Of a stretch of 64,000 nt of DNA, positions 1-9,105 are shown one piece after another (position 1 is the first letter of the stretch; each line of letters opens with the position of its first letter). The notes beneath the pieces were generated by a model, which was not told the DNA's origin, ran no database searches, and saw only the letters and a program-made list of their open reading frames with translations. This DNA is from Cryptolaemus montrouzieri (Eukaryota > Arthropoda > Insecta > Coleoptera > Coccinellidae): NCBI GenBank assembly GCA_013387265.2, contig JABFTP020000185.1:137678847-137742846 (forward strand), written 5' to 3'. The translations under genes and the position numbers were made by a program.

Positions 1-14
1 TTTGTAACCTTCAT

Positions 15-344
15 TCACCTGTGTTTCTTTATCATGTCTACTAGATCTTTTGAATTTTTGATGGTATGTTTTGTTCTGAAATCAGTTACCTCTTTATAAT
101 ATTCATTCGACCATTTCGAAATTTTAAATGATGGACTGTAGCAATGTACTACTACTGGTCTAATTGGTATCTCTTCTACACGATCACTCTTATGTAATTT
201 CATGAGTCCATACAACACAGGAAAATTTGTATTTTCTGAAATAAGTTTCTTTATGAGGTGTTTCCCGAACAAAAATTTTACTCCTTTCAATAATTCTTCT
301 GTTATTTTGATTAACGTTGATATGGCTATCACTTTTTTTTTCAT
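15..344 (-). pseudogene. PLE-A reverse transcriptase, N-terminal part
   Basis: The 109-residue fragment contains the signature block of PLE reverse transcriptases: 'VLYGLMKLHK', then 'IPIRPVVVHCYSPSFKISKW', then 'TIKNSKDLVDMIKK'. This block (YGLPKIHK...RPIV...SP..KL.KWL in the family) precedes the palm motifs. The catalytic YVDD motif lies beyond the left edge of the window. The plus-strand copy at 1275-1450 encodes the same segment with many substitutions, which confirms a repeated family. The enzyme would make cDNA from the element's RNA. Confidence 0.8.
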
Positions 345-361
345 TCTTTGGTTATTATCAG

Positions 362-580
362 TTATTCCTCTTTCAGCTTTTTCCCAATGGATTTGATGAC
401 TTTATCATTGAAAGCTCTTTCCTTCGTTAAACCTGTGTTTATTTTTGTTGAGTGGTGCACCTTCCTTATGAGAGGTTTCATCAAGTCTTTAAATTCTACA
501 TCATTATTGATGAAATTTTTGACAGTAAGGTCCACTTCTGCTGTCAAATTGACTAGATGCTCTTCTCTTCTTGAATTCAA
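362..580 (-). pseudogene. PLE-A pre-RT coding fragment
   Basis: A 72-residue fragment (MNSRREEHLVNLTAEVDL...) between the N-terminal piece and the reverse transcriptase of the same element. Its highly charged, helix-prone make-up, with 'LIRKVHHSTKINTGLTKE', suits the PLE region leading into the RT. It is separated from the downstream RT fragment by a stop or frameshift near 344-362. Function is inferred from context only. Confidence 0.5.
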
Positions 581-843
581 GTAAGGACTATGTTTCGAAC
601 CTTACTCCAACATTTCTATCTCTGCATTTCTGAACTGAACACATGTATAGTTGAACACATTGTCATGAATTTCATGAAATTGATTTTCCATGACTCATAG
701 TCTTTTGTCCTCCTTTTCTTTTTTCAAGTTCTTCAGTTTGTTAATCAGTTTTCCTTTTAATCTCTCTTGCTCTGTCTAGTCCAACAAAAATAGCACCACA
801 CCTTCTATTCAATTCTTCGTAAAGACATAATTGTTTCATAGCG

Positions 844-1101
844 TCATATTTTAGTTTCAGGCTTAATATTGTTTAACATATGATAAATCACCTTGATCTC
901 TTTTTTCATCATTCTCCTAGATATGCTTAACATAAATTTGTCTGCCAATTTACCCTTCTCTCTCCTGAATTTGTTCTGTATATACTTAGGTATAATTTGA
1001 TTCATCAGACATTGTTGGTTAAAGAAAATATTCTCCATCAATCTCATCCTCTTGAATATAAGTCTTTTGTAGTCTTGGGTTATTCTAGCCAATTCAGCCA
1101 T
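844..1101 (-). pseudogene. PLE-A N-terminal coding fragment
   Basis: An 85-residue open stretch, basic and rich in Lys/Arg/Met, starting MAELARITQDYKRL. It lies upstream of the reverse-transcriptase fragments in the same orientation and right after the terminal repeat, which is where PLEs encode their poorly conserved N-terminal region. I see no specific motif. The assignment rests on position and orientation. A frameshift or stop separates it from the next fragment at 580. Confidence 0.5.
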
Positions 1102-1186
1102 TTTCAGTTATAAATATTCAACCCTTTAGTAGAAAGTTTATGTATTCAAATAGAACTACCTATAGCTTCCTCCTAAAGATTTATTA

Positions 1187-1231
1187 TGCATACTAGTTAC
1201 GCTCTCTATACATCAGAGCATATTCAGACCA
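1187..1231 (-). ncRNA. Decayed hammerhead-like ribozyme motif (PLE-A copy 1)
   Basis: Homologous to the better preserved motif at 2885-2929. Stem II (GCTCT/AGAGC) survives. The core reads CTGAATA where CTGAAGA is expected, GTAA replaces GAAA, and stem I no longer pairs. Probably inactive. Confidence 0.5.
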
Positions 1232-1274
1232 GTGACTACAACAGAAACTAATATTTGTTGTATGGACTCATGTA

Positions 1275-2095
1275 ATAATAAAAGAATGATCGTATAGAAG
1301 CGATACCGATTATACCAGTAGTAGTACTTTGCAACAGTCCATCGTATAAAATGGTTGAATAAATATTATAAAGAGGTAACTGGTTTTAGAACAACACATA
1401 CTATCAAAAACTCAGAAGATCTAGTAGACAAGATAAAGAATACACAGGTGAATGAAGGTTAGGTTAGGTTAGACCTAACCTAACCTGATTTGACAGATGA
1501 TGAAGTGGAAGCTACCGTTGCATTGTCAAAACAATGCATGAAACAGAATTTTTTTCAAATTTGTTAAAATCATATATGAACAGACAAATGGTTTGGCAAT
1601 GGGTTCTCCAACTTCACCACTTTTTGCTGATAGGTACATGGACTGGTTCTACGAAAATTTCATTTTTAACAACAAAAATATTTATCGTGAGTACATATGT
1701 TGATGATGTTCTTATAATATGTTAGGATACAAATGAAAAATTTAAGAGATTTATTGAATATAAGAATATATGTGTCAGTCAAATAAAATTCAGACTAGAG
1801 TCAGATGATGATAACTCAGTCAATTTCTAAGACTTAACAATAGAGATGATGAATGGCTCACATTCTTTCAAGATATATAGAAAACCTTCACATACAAAAA
1901 ATATAACAGATGTAACTTCACAACACCACTGGTCCCATAAAACAGCAATTTTTCAAAGCTTGATCCATAGACTTATAAATATTCCGATGAACAAAAATAA
2001 CTATTAAACTGAACTCAGTATGATCAAAGAAATTGCGGAAGATAATAATTATGATATAGACCTGATTATCAGAATGTTGTGTGAGAAACTATAAC
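1275..2095 (+). pseudogene. PLE-A reverse transcriptase (broken)
   Basis: Reading across frames recovers the PLE RT palm. It shows a 'GLAMGSPTSPLFAD'-type block at about 1590-1640, then the catalytic YVDDVLIIC near 1693-1722, 'NFLDLTIEMMNGSHSFKIYRKPSHT' in broken form near 1830-1900, and 'HRLINIPMNKNNY' near 1970-2005. All of these occur in that order in PLE RTs. At least four frame changes and several stops interrupt it. A short TTAGG-type palindrome sits inside it at 1456-1486, in place of RT sequence. Confidence 0.75.
1456..1486. repeat. TTAGG-type palindrome inside PLE-A
   Basis: Two perfect 14-bp arms (1456-1469 and 1473-1486) of tandem GGTTA/TAACC units facing each other across a TAG spacer. 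TTAGG is the usual insect telomere unit. This may be a junction of telomere-like repeats or a simple palindrome. Confidence 0.8.
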
Positions 2096-2119
2096 AAAAA
2101 TTAATAATTGATAATTTTC

Positions 2120-2507
2120 CAGTTAGAAACCAAGTTGTAAGTATGTTTCATTACCATATATAGGTCCAATTTCGGTTAAAATCAGTAAAATATTAGAAAA
2201 GAAAGAAAACATCAAAGTAGCATTCAAGTCAAATAAATGTTTAGGTGGATTGGTACTAAACAATAGAGATACTACACCTTTACTAGGTAGAAAGGGTGTA
2301 TATAAGTTAACATGTGAAACTTGTGGAGCAGTTTATATAGGTGAAACTTGTGGAGCAGTTTATATAGGTCAAACAGTGAGGAGTTTTCAAAAAAGAGTGA
2401 GTGAACATCTGAAACCTCTAAGACTAAACAAAGAAGGTCAAGAAGCTCATTTCGGTAATCTTCTACTAGAATTCAACCATAATTATAACCATTTGAATTA
2501 TTTTTAG
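2120..2507 (+). pseudogene. PLE-A GIY-YIG endonuclease (C-terminal domain)
   Basis: The C-terminal endonuclease of the PLE protein, mostly open from 2250 to 2507. It reads LLGRKGVYKLTCETC...VYIGQTVRSFQKRVSEHLKPL, the GIY-YIG pattern G-V-Y...Y-I-G-x-T followed by the conserved R..EH helix. In PLEs this domain nicks the insertion target. Upstream sequence (about 2150-2250) encodes the usual linker in another frame. A 27-bp exact tandem duplication doubles the 'ETCGAVYIG' segment in the active site, which should disturb the fold. The downstream part ends early relative to other PLE families here. Confidence 0.8.
2316..2369 (+). repeat. 27-bp tandem duplication in the GIY-YIG motif
   Basis: Two exact 27-bp units (2316-2342, 2343-2369), in frame, each coding ETCGAVYIG. 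Confidence 0.95.
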
Positions 2508-2884
2508 TAATTGCATACATCTCATAATATTGGACTGAAAGATTTTCTGGAAAAATAAGAAATTGTGAAAACATAATAAAATTGTGATGTGACATTGATA
2601 AATAGTCAAGTGATCTAACCTAACCAAACTTTCCGTTTAAATTTTATTCGTTATTGTCTTGTCATAAAAATAATTTTTAGCTTGAATGGTTTTAAGTATT
2701 AATTTATAATTTTGATAGGTATATTGATCAAATACCATTGCAATTTGTTGTGAAATGTCGGTTCTATTGATTGTTTTTATTTTACTATAATTGACTTTAC
2801 TTACTGAGAAAAGATTGGATAGGTTTTTTCAAGAAGCGTAATTTGTTACGTTATACTTTCAATATTTGTTTTCCTTGTAGTCAC

Positions 2885-2929
2885 TGGTCTGAAGATGCTC
2901 TGATGTATAGAGAGCGAAACTAGTAACCA
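2885..2929 (+). ncRNA. Hammerhead-like ribozyme motif in PLE-A terminal repeat
   Basis: Read as RNA: stem I UGGU/ACCA; core CUGAAGA (fits CUGANGA); one extra U; stem II GCUCU/AGAGC with a 9-nt loop; GAAA; a 2-bp stem III (A-U, C-G) closed by UA; and the cleavage-site nucleotide A at 2925. Hammerhead motifs are known in PLE terminal repeats. Activity is not shown here. Confidence 0.6.
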
Positions 2930-3015
2930 TAATAAATATTCTAGTCTAGAAACTATAGGTACTTTTATTTAATTACATAAGCTTCCCACTAAAGAATTAA
3001 ATATTTATAACTGAA

Positions 3016-3564
3016 TTTAGTTTATAAAAAACAGCAATTCAATTTAAATTAACATTTCTATTACTAATAGACTCCTGTACGTCTTATTTTTAATCAAGAC
3101 AAAAAGTGACACATTGATAAATTCCGTCAAGCTAATGTTAACTTTTGAAGAATATTGAATTCTTGTAACTAAAATATAATTCTTCTAGTACTCATTCAGT
3201 CACTCTCTATATTGTTAATTTCAGGACCTAATCTAATAAAGTTGAAAATAATCACTCCATATATCAGTCTGAATATTCAGAAACACATGAATTATTGAGC
3301 TGCTTCGTGAGCCAATAACTTTATATCCTGACACTGGAATCAATCATCTGTAGATTTTCTTGCAGAACATGGCGACAAGCTGAGGAAACCAAAACATTCA
3401 CCCTCTTTCTCATCTTCATCACTGCCAACAGCATTCTGCTCATTTTTGTTTGCTTTAGAAACTTTTTCAGTTTCCTAATTTCTATTGTATACACGTTTTG
3501 ATAATTTCATTTTCAACATACATGTTTTCAAGTGAACCGAAATATCTAGATTGTGCCGTTAAAA
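3016..3564. other. Unassigned AT-rich spacer
   Basis: No domain, repeat or long reading frame that I can recognise between the PLE-A terminal repeat and the mariner fragment. Confidence 0.5.
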
Positions 3565-3750
3565 CTACAAGAAATAAGAGGATACAGATGGATGGTTAGG
3601 CAAAATTCCTAAAGAAACGTTTTCCTTCTTCAGGTATTTTGTGTCAGCTTCTCGAAATAAATGAGGATTGGTCCAAAATCTACAGTTATGGTGGTAGACG
3701 TCTCCCTGAACTGAAAATGTGTACTCGTCTAGATAGCAAACATTGTACAA
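3565..3750 (-). pseudogene. Mariner-like transposase fragment
   Basis: A 61-residue stretch containing 'FSVQGDVYHHNCRFW', 'NPHLFREADTKY' and 'LGIL'. This is the segment just after the first catalytic Asp in the mariner-type (IS630-Tc1-mariner) family also present at 13270-14151, where the matching residues are 'LNGIVNSHNCR' and 'NPHWIREVHTQH'. Both catalytic ends are missing and no terminal inverted repeats were found, so this is an isolated scrap of a decayed element. Confidence 0.55.
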
Positions 3751-3833
3751 TAAATGATGATACGTTCAGCCTTAATTTCGCAATTGTTGTAATCGACCCA
3801 AATCATTATCATTTAATTCATGAATCAATTTAA

Positions 3834-4671
3834 TTAATGATGAAACTTGTATATGGTAAAGTTTCAAAAACGTTTGATTAGCCAACAGGCTTCAGAGTTA
3901 CAATCTTATGAAGAAAATTCGTTTGACATATCTTCCTCAATTCAAGTCCACGCTCTTTAGATATTGAGTTGAATTAAGTTCAATAATAAATTTGAATAGA
4001 TCTATCGACGACGCGCTTCACACACGGATATTTGGTTTTCGTAGTTGATGCAGACATAGTTTTCATGAATTGGTGTACAATATTTTCAGTGTGATATAAC
4101 GCCAAGGGATCTAGTCCCCAACTTCGTTGAGATTTTATATAGCAATACACAATACTACAATATAATATTTCATAACAATCGGAAAGAACCGCACAGAATA
4201 TGGACGTAATTACAATTTTTGTTATCCTTCCAACAGTGCAAACAGTGAAATGAAATTGGCCTTATCGCGAAGTGCTTTCATATTGGACGCATTAATATAA
4301 CGTATCCAAGACAACCGACGCTTCAAGCATCAGCTGATGCAAAACATTCAGAATAGCTCACGCTCTCGTTGCTGGTGAATGTTAAGTCCTTCATTTTATA
4401 GGAACAAATTTCTAAATATTGACGTAAGAGAGTATACGATCTATCTTGGTTGCAATGTTTTCATTGAATAAACCTTTACAAGTCGTATAATACAAAGATT
4501 AAACATCCTCACTCATGATCACAATACACGCTAGGATACTCTAACAGAAAAATTAATTCATGTAATTGATATTCTTATTGAATTAATTCATTAAACACTT
4601 AAGCAATTCGAACGAGACCCCTCTAGTGCATCGAATGTGTTTCGATTTGTTCTATCCCGAGTACCTCTCCC
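3834..4671. other. Unassigned spacer
   Basis: AT-rich sequence with no supported gene. It ends where similarity to the piggyBac 5' flank begins. Confidence 0.4.
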
Positions 4672-5448
4672 CACTTATGAATATTATGTTAATGTTTTTT
4701 GTCTGGAGCGATATCTTCTCGCCCGTTTGTATTTCATAGAGTTTAGTGTATATTTATTGAAAGCTCGTTCGAATTTAATGCGTGCGCCAGTGACATGCAG
4801 GCCCGCCGTAAGCGGGCGTGCAAGGCGTGCAATGCACGCGGGCGGCGCATTCAGGGGGGCGGCAAATCAGACAATCATCGACTAAAATTCAGACATTGTC
4901 ACCTCACAATACTAAAAAGATTATCCTTATAAAAATAATATGATGAACGGCGCCCAAATATTTCTTTTATATCGTAGCATTACATAGCGCCATCTATTGA
5001 AATTCATGAGAACAAAGTTAATCCGTATCGTGTTCTATGCGAAATAGGGAAATCCCACAGATATCAGGGGAAATCCTCTTAAAACTATATATACTCATTT
5101 CTTTGGTTTTATTTATTTAACACAAATGCGAAAGTGATGTAAGTGAACAACAAACTTCAATTATTTGGTTATAGCCCTAATGTGAGATCCAGAAACGGTC
5201 CAGGGTACTTAAAATTAATAATATTCTGTATATTTTTGTGCGAAGTTTGACTATAAAAATAATTTAGAAAATTATTTATATTATCCGTCGGCGCAAAAAT
5301 CATAATTATGGTAAGTGTCTTTGTTTAATTAATCAGCATATAGGCGCATTCATATAAACAGCAGGTATTCATGTAAAATTTGAAGGTTATTTTACTGAAA
5401 AAACTTAAAGTAAAGATTTATTAAAAAAATGTATTAAAATTAATACAG

Positions 5449-5560
5449 AGTGTAACAAAAGTAACTTAAGTAACGAAAGGGGACATTTCATCTAATCAAT
5501 ACGAACAACTTTTACTAACTCTGAAGTCGCGAAAAAAATTAGTTATTCCATTACATTTGT
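5449..5560 (+). repeat. Half copy of foldback MITE
   Basis: Matches the left arm of the hairpin at 5690-5896 (GTGTAACAAAAGTAACTTAA..., ...GAACAACTTTTACTA..., TCGCGAAAAAAATTA) together with about 70 bp before it, so the two are also direct duplicates. Confidence 0.75.
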
Positions 5561-5689
5561 GTGCAGTAGGTATGAAAATTTTTTTCGCAGTAGTATTGTG
5601 ATTATTATTGTGATTTAAAGGGTATTTTTTCTGTTATACAACTTAAGAGTGAAGATTTATAAAAAAATATTAAAATTATACCTATACAG

Positions 5690-5896
5690 GGTGTAACAAA
5701 AATAACTTAAATCCCGAAAGGGAGTCATTCTACACATAAATACGAACAACTTTTACTATAGGGTCAACGGTGAAATCGCGAAAAAAATTACTGCTGATTT
5801 TTTTCGCGATTTCAGTGTTGACCCTCTAGTAAAGGTTGTTCGCAATAATGGGTGGAATGATCGACCCCTTTTTGGGATTTAAGTTATTTTTGTACA
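5690..5896. repeat. Foldback MITE (palindromic insertion)
   Basis: Two roughly 90-bp arms (5691-5781; 5799-5895) are inverted copies of each other, sharing TAACAAAAATAACTTAAAT at the tips and GAAATCGCGAAAAAAAT at the centre. It lies in the hAT leader and overlaps the first in-frame ATGs, so coding more likely starts at 5980. Confidence 0.85.
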
Positions 5897-5979
5897 ACCG
5901 TATACTAAACTTTTTCAAAAAAATTCCAGGAACCGCAAAAAAGGAAAAAAATTTCAGGAGCTCAATTTCGACGGCAAAA

Positions 5980-8494
5980 ATGAGAAAAAGATACAGAGAA
6001 AAAAAACTAGCGGGATCTCTTGAGAAATTTTTTAGCAAACCAGAAAATAGGGAATGTCAAGAGAATGTTGACGTAGATGTAGCTTCAACAAGCGCAGCTT
6101 TAAATCTAGAAGTTATGGAAGTATCTGAAGAGAAAAATGTTAGTCCTTCAGAAGGAGACTCCAGTGAAACTAAAAAAAAAGAAAGTAGTGCTAAAGAACC
6201 TGTAAGCAATTTATCGTCATCAAGTAGCTGTTTAGATTGTGGTGATGATCCCGGTTCGTGGCCCGCCAGTATGACTAATGATATTGTTAATATTTTGGTT
6301 AGCCGTGGTCCCGTGCAGCTGTTTAACCACAATTTTCCTGCTAATATCGATGGAAGAAAATTTGCAAACAGTTATTACTCTAGAAGTCTTCCTAATGGAG
6401 AGAAAATTAACAGAAAATGGCTTGTTTACTCTACGTCAAAAGATTCAGTCTATTGTTCTTGTTGTAAAATATTCAGTAAAACTGTAAGTAGTCTGTCAGC
6501 TCCAAGCGGTTTTTCCGATTGTCAACATCTGTCATCTACCTTAAAACGACACGAAACAAGCATTTCCCATAGCGAAAATTTAAAATGTTGGGTCCAACTA
6601 AATCATATGTTAAAAAATAAAACTACTGTAAATCAAATGCAACTGAGACTATTAGAATCTGAAAAAAAACAATGGTGTGATGTATTGAAAAGGATCATAG
6701 CTGTTATAAAATTTTTATCTCATCAATGTCTGGCGTTTAGGGGCTCGTCCAAAATATTATATGAGCATGATAATGGTAATTTTCTCAAAGCAATAGAAAT
6801 GATAGCATCCTTTGATTCAGTTATGCGGGAACATATTCACAGAATTCAAGCCTCGAAATTCGATTCAACTCGCATGACTCACTATTTAGGAGATCAGATT
6901 CAGAATGAAATCATTGATATACTTGGCACGACGATAAAAAATTATATCCTGAACAAAGTCAGAGAATTAAAATATTTCTCTATCATATTAGATTGCACAC
7001 CAGATGTAAGTCACACAGAACAAATTACAGTTATACTAAGGTATGTTGTTTTAAACAGTGAAGCTAAAAATGTTACAATATGTGAAAATTTTATTGGCAT
7101 CTGTCCGATAACCAGCTCCACAGGTGAAGGACTATTAAATTTTGTTTTAGATTTATTTTCGCTATTAAACCTTGATATTAAAAACTTACGTGGCCAAGGT
7201 TATGACAATGGTTCTAATATGCGTGGAAAACACAATGGATTACAAAAAAAAAATATTGGAAATGAATAATCGTGCATTTTACGTTCCATACTCGGCGCAT
7301 AGTCTCAATTTGGTCGTTAACGATGCGGCAAATATAACGCACGAAACGGTCAACTTTTTCAACTTAATTCAAGAAATTTACGTTTTCTTTTCGTCTTCTA
7401 TCAAAAGGTGGTCCATAATTTGCAAGCATTTACCTGATTTAAAACTAAAGGCATTAAGTGCCACGCGATGGTCTAGCAGAATCGATGCAGTCAAATCTTT
7501 ACGGTATCACCTCGAAAAAATATTTGACGCTTTATTTGAAATATCAGATAACAATTCGTCGGAATGGGATTGTACAACAACTCACAAAGCACATTCACTT
7601 GCTTTGAATATTCAAAATTATAGATTTATTTGCTTAGTTGTAATTTGGTTTGATATTTTAAACGAAATTAATGCTATTAGCAAAATGATGCAAAACCCCA
7701 CAATAAATACTCAAATTTGCATAAATTTGTTAAATAAATTGATTCATGAATTCACCGCATATCGCACAGATGAGCATTTCGAAAGGGTGTTAGAAGAAGC
7801 TACCACTGTGGCTCGGGAACTTAATGTACATGCAGATTTTCCGCCTATAGATACCGTTCGTCCACGTAAAAAACCAACTCAATTTCAGTATGAACAGAGT
7901 GATGAAGTCTTACTAGACCCTAAAACGAAATACAAGGTAGATGTTTTTTTTAGGATCCTGGACCAAACCTTAACTTCTTTAAAACGTAGAATCGATGAGT
8001 TGGAAACTTTTACCGACGTTTTTGGCTTTTTCACCAATAATAACTTGTTTAGTTACTCCAAAGATGATTTAATGAAACATTGTAAAGATTTGAATGTGAA
8101 GCTAAAAGATAGTTCAAGTAGTGACGCAGATATTGACGGTATAGATATGTTTAATGAAATCAATGCTTTAAAGTTGCATTTAACTGAAAACCAGTCAAAT
8201 GATCCACAAACCCTATTGCAATATATTTTTGCTAATGAATTAATGTCAACATTTCCGAATACAGCAATAGCGCTAAGGATACTACTTACATTGCCGGTTT
8301 CAGTTGCATCTGGTGAAAGGTCATTTTCAGAGTTAAGAATAATAAAAAACTATTTGAGATCAACTATGCACCAGTAAAGACTAAGTAATTTAGCAATAAT
8401 TTCAATTGAACATGAGATTCTAAATAGACTAGACACCAAAAAAATTATAGCTGATTTTGCCAACATGAAGGCAAGAAAGGTGCAGTTTCTGTAA
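5980..8494 (+). pseudogene. hAT transposase, ZMYM/DUF4371 type (two lesions)
   Basis: Start chosen at the ATG giving MRKRYREKKLAGSLEKFFSKP, because upstream codons lie in the inserted MITE. Domains in order: an acidic/Ser-rich N-terminus; a TTF-type zinc finger (WLVYSTSKDSVYCSCCKIF then LKRHETSISH); a DUF4371-like catalytic core with LDCTPD and GQGYDNGSNMRGK carrying likely catalytic Asp residues; and the C-terminal hAT dimerisation block LPVSVASGERSFSELRIIK. A run of ten A's at about 7243-7252 holds a one-base frameshift. A TAA at 8375-8377 replaces the Glu normally found in 'QERLSNLAI', after which the frame continues to a natural-looking stop at 8492-8494. Otherwise long and open, so probably recently active or recently mobilised. 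Confidence 0.88.
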
Positions 8495-8556
8495 AATAAC
8501 TTAATACCTATACCTACCTACATAATATGTATAAACTGCACCTTTCTTGCCTTCAT
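8465..8556. repeat. Perfect 24-bp inverted repeat spanning the hAT stop codon
   Basis: Arm 8465-8488 (the last eight codons before the terminal CTG-TAA) is exactly reverse-complementary to 8533-8556, with a 44-nt loop. A transcript would form a long hairpin over the end of the coding region. Confidence 0.95.
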
Positions 8557-9105
8557 TTTTCATTTAATGTCGTATTAGTTTATCTATCTTGTATAAAATA
8601 ACCTAATATAACATAGTTTTTCACTGTACAGCATTTTTTTCACATTTTTATAAACACCTAGGTTTTGTAGTTAGATAGGGGCGGCACGATAGGAATTGCA
8701 CACCGGCGTTCAAACCGCTAGCGGCGGGCCTGGTGACATGCGCCCGTATGCGTATAACAAAACAAACATAAATAAACATAAAGAAACAAGATCAGACGTG
8801 CTTCTTCTTTGTGCTCACGTTTTTATACATTGTTTTTCAGTTGCATATTTTAATTGTTTGATCGTGAAGTAAGTACAGTACAACACAAGTCCGGACATTC
8901 GCTATATCGGGCACTCCAGTAACTCGGGCACGCAACTCATTCGGGAATTTTACCTCTATAATCCGGGCACGTTGACGCCGGCTGACATACAAACAATAAT
9001 AATTTTCCTGTTTGTACATGTATGTATGTGCTTGTACTATCTATGAGTGGTGAGTATCGTTCTACAGTTACATTTTGCATTTAAATCTCGCCGGTGGTAT
9101 GCATA

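Larger units (their letters stand above)
1..1238 (-). mobile_element. Penelope-like element PLE-A, copy 1 (5' part)
   Basis: Minus-strand PLE running off the left edge. In order along the element it shows a terminal repeat with a decayed hammerhead-like motif (about 1130-1235), an N-terminal coding fragment, and the start of the reverse transcriptase. The terminal repeat matches the one at the far end of the plus-strand copy (2880-3015), including the shared tail that ends in an 'aatatttataactgaa'-type motif. The element stops just before 1275, where a second copy begins in opposite orientation, so the two copies are head to head. The reading frame is broken several times, so it is a relic. 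Confidence 0.8.
1275..3015 (+). mobile_element. Penelope-like element PLE-A, copy 2
   Basis: Plus-strand PLE starting abruptly inside the reverse transcriptase and running through the RT palm, linker, GIY-YIG endonuclease and 3' terminal repeat. It is arranged head to head with copy 1: both carry the 'LVD(M/K)IK..' RT segment, but 5' of it copy 2 is missing and only about 40 bp separate the copies. The tail 2880-3015 matches the reverse complement of 1128-1235. Many stop codons and frameshifts are present. Confidence 0.8.
4798..8732 (+). mobile_element. Complete hAT transposon
   Basis: Boundaries are clear. Terminal inverted repeats start CAGGCCCGCCG (4798 and reverse complement ending 8732), and both ends are flanked by the 8-bp target duplication GTGACATG (4790-4797 and 8733-8740). 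An 8-bp duplication and CA-starting repeats are hallmarks of hAT elements. The paralogous piggyBac flank at 11820-11840 provides an uninterrupted version of the target. The element carries a transposase with only two obvious lesions. Its subterminal regions are GC-rich compared with the surroundings. Internally it has acquired a foldback MITE upstream of the coding start. Confidence 0.93.

Noticed and set aside
4637..4885. Open stretch across the hAT left end
   Set aside because: It crosses the insertion boundary and the GC-rich terminal repeat by chance; no motif.
5836..5979. Upstream in-frame start of the hAT transposase
   Set aside because: Those codons lie largely in the inserted foldback MITE, so the start at 5980 is more plausible.
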